NCBI GenBank assembly: GCA_031213475.1
Contig: JARUPZ010000003.1
Span: forward strand, 9,498,266-9,562,265
Direction of reading: 5' to 3'
Length of the DNA: 64,000 nucleotides
Source: Nereocystis luetkeana
Lineage: Eukaryota > Sar > Phaeophyceae > Laminariales > Laminariaceae
Part shown: in pieces, positions 56,261 through 64,000 of the stretch
How the letters are laid out: every line of letters starts with the position of its first letter
Numbering within the stretch: the stretch's first letter is position 1
Translations under genes and position numbers: made by a program
Notes under the pieces: model-generated
Database searches by the model: none
What the model saw: the letters and a program-made list of their open reading frames with translations, nothing else
Told to the model about the DNA's origin: nothing

Positions 56261-57310
56261 CCGATCACAGCATCGAATGGCTTGGTTCCTATTTTTCGTA
56301 TGCGAGGGGTGGAGGAGAGGAGGGAAATTGCAAGGAGGAGGGGGGGGGGGGGGGGGGGAGCGTACTCATTTGTTGCCTGCCTTAGTCATTAGACCATTGA
56401 CCACGCATCATTTTCGAGACGGAGCACCGTTCATACTCCCAGTATCAATCGAGATACCTCCAATATTTAGGCGCTCAATACGTTGTTCCCTTAGAATACA
56501 TAGAAACATTTTGCTGATCTTATCCCCTTCCTGTTTCGCCGCCTGTTGCCACCATCCTTTTCCTAGGATAGCGGTCATGTTCTCGCCGCTATCTAGTGTA
56601 TCAAACTCCGAACTCCTCTATGCCACGTTCGTCTGTTTCCCTCATCTCTTCTAACGAGGGAGGGGGGGGAGAGAAAGCGAGGCTGGGGGGGGGGGGGGGC
56701 ACTGGTGGTGTCTTAGGGGAAAAGGGCATCAATATGGTTCGCGGCCTATGCGGCAAAATGCGCTCTGGGTGGGAACAAGGGGGAGGGAGGGGTGTATGGC
56801 AGGAGGGGGCCAGGGAGGCGGGGGGGGTAGGGTAGGTGGAGGGGGGGGGGAAGAGGGCGGCGGGGGGGGCACTGTTGATGACTCGAAGAGAAGGAGCAGA
56901 AGAAATGTTCGCAGCGTTTGCGACAAGATGCGTCCCTTCGCGGGGGGGGGGGGGGGGGGGGGTACTCATTGTCCATTATCATGCATGGTCGCGTAGTCGA
57001 ATGATTGAGAGGGGGAGGGGGGTGGGAGGGGTCTGGGTTGGGCGCGGAGGGGGCTGAGGATGACTCAGGATGACTCAGGAAATACGAGCAGCACGTGTGT
57101 TTGCAGATTGTGCGACGAGATGTGCGCTGGGGGGGAGCACTAAAGATGGGGGGGGAGTACACGTTGTCATGCATGACCATAGTCGTATGGAAGGCAGAAG
57201 AGGAGGCGGAGGCGAAGGTGACCGGGGGGAGGGCGGGGCAGGGGGTGTGATGCAGGGTTCGGGAAGGGAATTGGCAGGGGCGCGGGGTGGGGAAGACGCG
57301 GGGGGTTGTG

Positions 57311-58942
57311 ATTATTCGAGAATAAATAGAACGATTTATATACCAGGTATATATACTACGTAGCCTCCCTTACACTCATATTTTCGGCAGAAATAATCCA
57401 ATATATTTCTTATGGAGTGTTTTCGCCTCGAGTTTTAGCCGTCGCCGTGGAGATTGGGGCGAATCTGTGAATTAACGTGCATGTATAAACCTTGGTATAC
57501 TTTACAACCAGTTCTGCAGAATTGGTTACGTCTCGGGGCAGATGATGGATTCGCCCGTCGTGGTCTGCCGCCGATCTCTCAAGCCAGATCTTTGCCCGAT
57601 CTTGTATAATACTGCTCATGTTGTCAGACGAGACGCGTAATAACAATCTGCATGATCTATGAATAGCGCATGTTTCCTGGTTTGATAGGTATAACGTATG
57701 CAGATCCTGCGCTGCCTCTCACAACAGCAGGCGCGGAACTAATTATCTACTGTTAATACTGTTTGCAGATCATGCAATGATCTGTGTCCGACGTGTGGAA
57801 AGCTTCCTGGAAAATTATTTGGAGCGGCGGCTAATTTTGCGGCGATTTTTTATACTCCCCAGGGTTAGCTACCACAGCAGTGCTCAGTGCTGTACGAGGA
57901 AGGATCAGATAGGCAAACTTTAGTACAACTACCCACTCGCTCTTGGCAGTAAATAATACAGAGTGTCGACCCTGGTGTACTGCTGTGTATCTGGTATTTA
58001 TACGTAGTTAGTGATGTTTGATAGGATAGATGGGTTGATAAAAAATATCGCTCAAAGTCTGGACGTTATTATAAATACATTTTGAACATTAACATCTAGA
58101 CTAGACGGTCCTCACATTTCCGCCCAGATTTGAGTGGTTGGTAAATACTGTCAATAATCATGTGTGTTTTAAAAGGGAAATAAACGAAGCGTGTTGTAAA
58201 AAAAAGCATGGCGAGCATTTATTTGCCCCAGGTGCCCGATTGAATGGACACCAAAATATGGGATGGACGGAGGATGCGTTAGTATGGGAGAGCGAAAAAT
58301 CATGAGATTCCCAGTGAGAATCGAGAGTGGGGAGAGCGGGAGAGTAGGGACAGGTAGTGGTAGGTGGCGCGTCGGTGGTTATTAGTGGCACACGCACTTT
58401 AACTCTCTTCCACATCGTTGAATTACCTCGCTCGGCAATAAGTAGCCGCCATTGTAAGTGACAAGTCGCGATAGTTCGGGTAGATTTGCACGATGCGGTC
58501 TTCGGGCTGCTGTACTGCTGTCCGACCACGACTGCCCTCCTGTGGCGCAGCGACGCTCCACCGTCTACATATTTCCTGGTGCTCGTTCTTACTCCGTGCT
58601 GTGCTGTACGTTGTACGTGCGTATTCTAGCCGCCTTGTGTGATAAGTGACAGCGGCATGCGTCCCCTTCCCGTTCCCAACAAGGAGAGGGGCCTGAACGC
58701 ATAAAATTGAAATAAATGCACTGCCGGTGAATCAATCAATGCCAGGCTTTAACCAATAAGTTCAAAGTCTAGTTGATGTTTCTTCTTCTTCTTGTTCTTA
58801 TTCTTATTCTTATTCTTCTTCTTCTTCGTCTTGCCCCCCTTTCCAACCAAAGCAAAGCAAAGCCCGCCGTACGAGAGGCTGAAACCTCAACGAGCGAACG
58901 GCCTTCTGGGCTACAAGCCGCGTGCTCACATCACTCATGGTG

Positions 58943-58943
<1 letters not shown>
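57311..58943. other. Repeat-poor stretch, no gene firmly supported
   Basis: The minus frame at 57491-57620 (SIIQDRAKIWLERSAADHDG) ends at an AAG-GTTTAT donor-like site and could be a small exon, but the other border is unclear. A TTCTTA run lies near 58776-58826. Confidence 0.4.

Positions 58944-58975
<32 letters not shown>
58944..58975. repeat. 32-base C tract
   Basis: Uninterrupted C run, the longest homopolymer I found. Confidence 0.95.
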
Positions 58976-58976
<1 letters not shown>

Positions 58977-58983
58977 ACCCCCC

Positions 58984-59125
58984 TCTCCCCACGACGCTTC
59001 GCACTTCGTGCAAGCAACCAATGCCTGCCTGCTCGGTGCAAACCTGACATGCTCCGTCCCGGCGTTGAGTGTCCATGGCAATACGACCTCGGCCGTCCAT
59101 AACCTGATGAGTACACCCCCCCCCC
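58984..59125 (-). repeat. Repeat F copy, minus orientation
   Basis: Reverse reading: a G run, TGTACTCATC, GGACGGCCGAGGTCGTATTG, CCGGGACGGAGCATGTCAG. C runs on both sides equal the G runs seen beside the other copies. Confidence 0.75.
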
Positions 59126-59278
59126 CTCCGCAACCGCCGCCGCCGCCGCCCCGGTACCAGCCTTTCTTTGTCTTTGTAACGCACCAGGTTCAGCACTATT
59201 ATTGCCTATTCATACGTGCTCCTTCCTTCTTCTGCTTCCCATTTACTACATCCCCCCTCCTTTTCTGCCGGCCTCTCC

Positions 59279-59388
59279 TATTACGGGGGACCATAGTTAA
59301 TAGGACCAAATATTGTTAGTAAAAATAGGTGAATATATAGTTATTTTGTGTCTACCGTAGGTCCTATTAACTATGGTTCCCCGTAATA
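59279..59388. mobile_element. MITE family A copy (TTAATAGG arm type)
   Basis: TATTACGGGGGACCATAG to TTCCCCGTAATA with matching TTAATAGG/CCTATTAA arms; sits against a SINE fragment. Confidence 0.92.
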
Positions 59389-59389
59389 G

Positions 59390-59540
59390 TCGTAATTTAG
59401 GTTCGGGGTCGCACTGCAGGCTCTCCTACAACACCGTTCGCACTAGGTACGGACCGCGCCCCTTATTTTCTTTATCGCGAGCATAGGCTGCATTCGGCCC
59501 TTCCTTCTCCTCCCCTCCTGGTCGCCTCACTCGCGTCTAA
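59390..59540 (-). mobile_element. SINE fragment, old
   Basis: GTCGTAATTTAGGTTCGGGG, TTTATCGCGAGCATAGGCTG, then CCTCCTGGTCGCC in SINE order. Confidence 0.6.
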
Positions 59541-60509
59541 TTTCTGCCGTCTACTTTCTTCCACGGATCTCGCCAACCGTCGCTGCTTTTAGGCGCGCAG
59601 TATTGCGTTTGTTTGTGTTTTCCCTCCGACCAAACTACTAAATATCATACGCACGTGTGCACCATGTCGTGAGCTTCAGCGATGATCGCTCACAAACGTT
59701 CTCGGAGAACAAAGAAACAAAAACCAAAAAAAAAAGAAAAAAAAAAAGATAAAAACCAAAGGCAACCGAAAAGCAAAATAAGAAGAAGCCCCACCTATGT
59801 ATGCGCAAAGCCTACGAGCCACTCCCTTTTTTTGGGTGCCTAAAACTTCTCCCGCTTTCTTTTATCTTAGATCTGAATACCAAACGCGGATAGTGTTTCC
59901 GGCTACAGAGCGGCGGTATCTACTTCGCTGCCCTTGCCCATTCCTCGCTAACAACGATAGTAGTAGTACTTGGAAGCTCTGCATACGCGACGGGAGAAGA
60001 CTCGGGAAAAAAAGGCGGTTTTTGTGTATCGTTTTGCACCAGAATGCAGATTAACCGACAATCGATTGCCAGTGCGATCGCCCCCAACCAGTCCGGAAGC
60101 AGCTGGCGGAAAATCTGCCCGTTGAGGCGAGGTTCCTCAGAAGCGCCCGAACAAAAGTGACGCCGGTCTAATAAGGGGGGCGGGGGGGCGGTTCGTCACG
60201 AAACGGAAACGTTTTTTTTGCCCCCGATGGTGATATTGTTTCCGGCTTCCGCTCACCACGGCGGCCCCCACCTCGACCCGGAACTCTCGATCTAACGATG
60301 TGTGACCCTAGGCCTGACCCCAACCAGAGAGAGGCCGTATGGCTTGCTTGCTGCTTGCTGATTGGTTGCTGTACCGGCTGGTCGTTGTGCTTGGAAAGGC
60401 TCTATTTTCTGCTCGGGGACGTCTATCTCGTTATCTCAGGAAGTTCGCCTGAACGTGCAAATCTGGGAGGAGCGCCATTTAATTTCCAGTTGTAGACCAC
60501 AACAAACAG
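59541..60509. other. No gene seen; repeat D remnant at 59660-59735
   Basis: CATGTCGTGAGCTTCAGCGA and ACGTTCTCGGAGAACAAAGA are a diverged D copy. The rest is unique. Confidence 0.5.
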
Positions 60510-60515
60510 TCGTAT

Positions 60516-60592
60516 TAGTAGTAGTAGTAGTAGTAGTAGTAAATAGTAGTAGTAGTAGTAGTAGTAGTAAGTAGTAGTAGTTGCAGTATTAA

Positions 60593-60652
<60 letters not shown>

Positions 60653-60731
60653 TAGTAGTAGTAGTAGTGGTAGTAGTAGTAGTAGTAGTAGCAGTGGTAG
60701 TAGTAGTAGTGGTAGTAGTAGTAGTAGCAGC
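60516..60731. repeat. TAG trinucleotide array with TATTAATA interruption
   Basis: Two TAG blocks separated near 60572-60600 by TTGCAG, then TATTAATA (60587-60594). Later units include TGG variants. Confidence 0.95.
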
Positions 60732-61059
60732 CACTCCACCTGTGTGTATATCCGGTAACGAGCGAGTCGTCGTCTTTTCAAAGTTTGCTCTTCTCTCCAC
60801 ACTGAAAACCCGATGCTGCACATAAAAATCAGGGGTGCGCCTTGCCCGTACCGGCTCGCGAACGGGTCGTAAAATACATACCAGGTACATTGCAGCAAAG
60901 CCTACCTGGCACCACTCTGGGTGTCTGTCAATATAAGGGTCACGTCATGCTGATATTAATGCATAAACTGTCTTTATATTTCTGCCCAGAGTAGTACAAT
61001 ACCTGGTATATCATACCTTCTGCGCGCGACGAAAACTACTGTATGCGCGCAACAGTTAC
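60732..61059. other. No gene seen
   Basis: Contains TACCAGGTA (about 60880) and TACCTGGTA (about 61002). Confidence 0.5.
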
Positions 61060-61320
61060 AAAACAGCTATTTTTGTATGGACCGCGAGTTTTTGGTCGAT
61101 ATTTCTTCGGAATGACTCGGGGGGGGGGGGGGGGCTGGACACCTTGCGGACGGGGGGGGGGGAAAGAGAGAAACGGCAGTAGTAATAGGAGTAGCATGTT
61201 GGGGGGAGGGAGGTGAGGGATGCTCGTTTGTTGCTTGCCATAGTCATTTAACCGTTGACCACGCATCCCTTTCGAGACGGAGCGCCGTTCCTACTCCTGA
61301 TAGAGACACCTCCATTATTT
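61060..61320 (+). repeat. Repeat N plus repeat F variant around G runs
   Basis: GTTTTTGGTCGATATTTCTT before a G run (about 61119-61134), then TTGCTTGCCATAGTCATTTA and CCTTTCGAGACGGAGCG. The first block recurs at 61690-61730 and the second at 56375-56430. Confidence 0.65.
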
Positions 61321-62007
61321 TGTACTCAGGTTTATTAGTAATAGTTGATACCTGGTACCTGGCAGCATTTTCCACGTTTGAAGTCTGTGGATTTTACAGC
61401 AGTAGTGTTGCCCTTTTGATATGTGGATGGTAACGTTGGAAAAAGAGCTGCTCATTGTCAGATGGCAAATTAAATATTATTAATGATAATATCTCGGGGG
61501 GGGAAGAGGGGGAGGGGGGTAAAGCTACACAGCAAGCGGAACGGCAGGGATACTTTCCGTGAAAACGTCCGAAAATAACCGATGACAGCAGTTCGGGCCA
61601 ACAGCAACAACACCGCACGACCTTCTGCGCCTTGAAACAAGCACGTGGCAGTTTTACAAACAAGCATTTTTTTTTCGGATGACAGCGGATTTTTGGTCGA
61701 TGGTTCGTAGGGAAAAAACTACAGGGGGGTCTGGGGTCGGTCTCCCTTTCTGAGACATAAGATGCAGGACACGCCCTACGTGCAGGACGGGTTGGCACAC
61801 AATTTACTGTAGTGCAGCAAGCGGTTCTTGGTCAAGGCTGGCATTTCGGCCTCCCCGATGTGTGCTGGAAAAACGCCACCCAAAATATTACAACGCCTCC
61901 GGTGATGTACAATGCTTTTGTTTTATGTATATACTCCCCCCCTTCTCTTTACGAATTGTCACGAGGGGGTGGATGGGGATGATATCAATTCATTGCCTAC
62001 CACTACG
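61321..62007. other. No gene seen; second repeat N copy
   Basis: ATTTTTGGTCGATGGTTCGT at about 61690 is the second N copy. A D-like fragment (ATTGTCAGATGGCAAATTAA) lies near 61453. Confidence 0.5.
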
Positions 62008-62340
62008 GTCGCCCCGGTGGTTCAAGTGGTTAACCTCGAATTCTACTTGTTTGAGTCCTGGGTTCGAGCCCCAGGAGGGTCGGACTTTGACTTTATTTGC
62101 AAAAATAAAAAAAGGGATTCAATTGTTGAGAGCGCCTTGCAGCGTGGGTAGGCACAATTCGATGCGAGTCGACGAGAGAAGAAAAGGCTGAAATCTTCTC
62201 GCGATAAAAAATGATTGCACGTACCGTAGCGGGAAGGGGGGAGAAGAGCCTGCTATGTGACCCCGGATCTGAGTTACGAGTTGGAAGGAGAGAGAGAAGA
62301 AGATGTGCGAAGATAATGAATGGGATGAGAAAATAAATAA
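62008..62340 (+). mobile_element. tRNA-derived SINE, full length
   Basis: Head GGTCGCCCCGGTGGTTCAAG with A-box-like 62018-62029 and B box GGTTCGAGCCC at 62061-62071, body, and an A-rich tail from 62330. The pol III boxes are intact, so it could be transcribed (inference). Confidence 0.93.
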
Positions 62341-62937
62341 ATATTTATATATCTATATATATATACGAGTATCGCACTTTCTTTGCGGCATTATCTCATT
62401 CATACTCGTAAAATAAAAAACAACGGCTGTGAGATCGATGATTTCGTCGAAACTTGCATCTTTGCTAGCGGTGTGTGCGTGATACTTCGATCGCGCATAC
62501 TATGGGTTAAACATGACTTCCATGCAGGAAATACTGCCCGCATGTGAGGAATAAAAAACCCGAAGCTGCGGAAAACAAGGAGTGGGTGCGTCTATATCAA
62601 TACAACTAAAATAATAATACAACTAAATCTTCCAAGTTTGCGCGTACCTTGTCACGAGTGGGGACGTTTTTCGGTGCATCATTGGAGCGGCTCTTACTGG
62701 AGTGGGTGCAGTTCTCACAACAATCAATTGGTCATTTGACGGCAATGATACCGACTACCGACTACAAAGGAGACACCTTAGGTCCTGGTAGATAGGCTCA
62801 GCCTTGACCCTTTACCTCCGCGATAATAATAATAGTGGAAATAAGACAAGAACAACACGCATTTCAGGAGTGTTTTGAATTATCAACTTTGAAGCTTATT
62901 ATGCTGCACATGGTCGAATGGGAATCATAACGTAATA
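62341..62937. other. No gene seen
   Basis: AT-rich near 62341-62370. A short D-like fragment (TGCTGCACATGGTCGAATGG) lies at about 62901. Confidence 0.5.
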
Positions 62938-62958
62938 ATAACAATAATAATAATAATG

Positions 62959-62999
<41 letters not shown>

Positions 63000-63111
63000 C
63001 ATAATAATCATAATAATCATAATAATCATAATAATCATAATAATCATAACAACAATAACAACAATAATAATAATAATAATAATGATAATAATAATGATAA
63101 TAATAAAAATA
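62938..63111. repeat. AAT/ATC microsatellite
   Basis: About 55 units of AAT with regular ATC substitutions in the middle third. Confidence 0.95.
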
Positions 63112-63185
63112 AAAGACAGACCCACACCGATGGGGTGGGGATGGAGCTTGGATGCAGCTTAGGATTTAAGAATAGATAGTTATAC
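63112..63185 (+). mobile_element. LINE family Y 3' tip
   Basis: AGACAGACCCACACCGATGG, then GATGCAGCTTAGGATTTAAG, matching 63909-63965. It is cut off where the next copy starts. Confidence 0.8.
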
Positions 63186-63956
63186 CAGCAGAGGAGTTCG
63201 TGGGCATGGGAAGGCGCTTCATAGGCATCGAGGAGCACGTGGCGGTGAGGTGCCCCTGCTGCGAGGCAGTCGACATAGACACACGCCACGCGCGCATCTG
63301 TCCCAGAGCAGGGGCACAGACAGGTGAACCAACATCAACCGTTGGTTCACGCGATCTCCCGCACGCTGAAGCGGCTGGGAATCCCTCACCAAGTGGAGAG
63401 CGGCGAACCGTTCACTGCAGACCGGAACCTGCGGATGGACATCGTTGTCAGGAGAGGAGGTCTTCGGGACACTCCTAATAGGGAATACAGGGAAAAGTCC
63501 ATCCTGCTGGACGTCACCCATGCAGACCCGCAAGCGCAGGTCCACCTGCGAGGAGGCAGCGCTGATCATGATGGATCAGCTGCCTCTACCTCCGAGGCGC
63601 GCAAGCGCCAACACTACGCGCGTCCGGGACATGTCTCCTTCGACGAGCGGAGCCACAAACTAGCCACCTTAGCGGTGGAAAGCTTTGGGCGCCTCGGGGT
63701 AGAGGGCAGCAACTTCATCGACCAGCTGGCAGCTAGCGTCGTGGGGGGGAGGGATGGTGGGTCGATGGCAAGGAAGGGGGTAGTGAAGGAACGCCTGCTC
63801 CAAATCGTCTCGGTGACCACTCAGGTCGCCATTTCGAGGAGGGTGTCGAGGTTCAAGCTTCAGCTTAGGGACCGCCAAGAAGGAAGAAGGAACAAGGGAG
63901 GGAGGGACGACAGACCCACACCGATGGCGTGGGGATGGAGCTTAGATGCAGTTTAG
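63186..63956 (+). pseudogene. LINE family Y C-terminal region: zinc knuckle and restriction-like endonuclease, frameshifted
   Basis: The first frame (open from 63176, GTG at 63200) carries a CCHC knuckle, CPCCEAVDIDTRHARIC. Near 63310 the frame shifts. The second frame runs from before 63324 to a TAG at 63954-63956. It begins with a HAISRTLKRLG helix and continues with the acidic positions of a PD-(D/E)xK-like nuclease (RMDIVV, then ILLDVTHADP), a basic C-terminus and PTPMAWGWSLDAV. A knuckle followed by a restriction-like endonuclease is the arrangement of R2/NeSL-type LINEs, which nick the target for reverse transcription. The reverse transcriptase itself is absent: the copy is 5'-truncated against the previous copy's tail. 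It is inactive unless the shift is a sequencing error. Confidence 0.82.
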
Positions 63957-64000
63957 GATTTATTTAAGGATAGAACGTAATGAGAAGGAAGGAGCAAATA
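63957..64000 (+). mobile_element. LINE family Y 3' untranslated tail
   Basis: GATAGAACGTAATGAGAAGG corresponds to GAATAGAACGTTATAAGAAG at 37.95 kb; runs off the window. Confidence 0.75.

Larger units (their letters stand above)
54945..57310 (+). repeat. G-run-rich degenerate tandem array
   Basis: Six or so irregular units, each with a long G-rich block (18 G at 55200-55217, 21 G at 56942-56962). These are followed by CATGCATGG-type or CTTAGTCATT-ACC-type repeat F sequence and by a GCG-AAAATGCGCNCTGGG-like segment. Gly/Arg frames are artefacts. Strong potential for G-quadruplexes on the plus strand. Confidence 0.8.

Noticed and set aside
55094-57363. Gly/Arg-rich ORFs in the G-run array
   Set aside because: Produced by poly-G tracts on the plus strand; no stops because GGG dominates.
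57491-57620. Small minus-strand exon candidate (SIIQDRAKIWLERSAADHDG)
   Set aside because: A donor-like site is present but no convincing acceptor, and phase with the other exons cannot be tested.
62008-62085. Possible genuine tRNA gene
   Set aside because: A and B boxes are present but the same head is followed by the SINE body in several copies, and the acceptor ends do not pair well.

Overview
The window reads as repeat-saturated nuclear DNA of a eukaryote. Only a few per cent looks like protein-coding exon; almost all the rest is transposon-derived or simple-sequence DNA. Spliced exons, tRNA-derived SINEs, two non-LTR retrotransposon families and many foldback MITE-like elements exclude a prokaryote. 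The reverse transcriptase (12575-14311) has the sequence style I associate with LINEs of stramenopile algae, perhaps brown algae. That placement is a low-confidence inference.

Genes. Three exons on the minus strand (48750-49481, 23407-23886, 1166-1305) have splice-like borders, all in phase 0, and join into one continuous frame. A basic disordered head leads to an unrecognised globular region and then a coiled coil that runs across the last junction. If they are one gene, its introns are about 24.9 and 22.1 kb and hold most of the window. A separate plus-strand exon candidate (10135-10538) and a small signal-peptide-like ORF (31046-31432, minus) lie inside those introns.

Mobile DNA. LINE family X has a reverse transcriptase body at 12575-14311, a second adjoining copy to 15177 and many 5'-truncated tails; several tails end in a CA/TG run. 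LINE family Y (37.8, 63.1 and 63.2-64.0 kb) carries a zinc knuckle plus a restriction-like endonuclease domain, broken by a frameshift. A tRNA-derived SINE has about ten copies. Family A is a 110-120 bp foldback MITE with ends TATTACGGGGG/CCCCCGTAATA (about 17 copies). Family B is a ~97 bp near-perfect hairpin, TTAACCCTTTT...AAAAGGGTTAA (about 20 copies). There are also a MULE-like MITE (H), a hAT-like element at 37.3 kb, and repeats D, F, G, J and K.

Tandem and odd DNA. 52975-54235 is a 1.26 kb field of CCCATGGG-type palindromes. 54945-57310 is a G-run-rich array. 5655-5840 is a 21 bp minisatellite, and 16050-16733 is a 342 bp duplication with no difference seen. There are long CTA/TAG, AAT, TTG and homopolymer tracts.

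Most notable signal. Several short motifs of the form TA-N-TA are scattered at far above chance: TATTAATA, TACCWGGTA, TACWGCWGTA and TACTCGTA/TACGAGTA. Comparing paralogous repeat copies shows TTAATA and CCWGGTA present in one copy and absent at the same site in another, always next to TA. TATTAATA is exactly what joining the outer ends of MITE A would leave. I read these as excision footprints or micro-insertions of TA-targeting elements.
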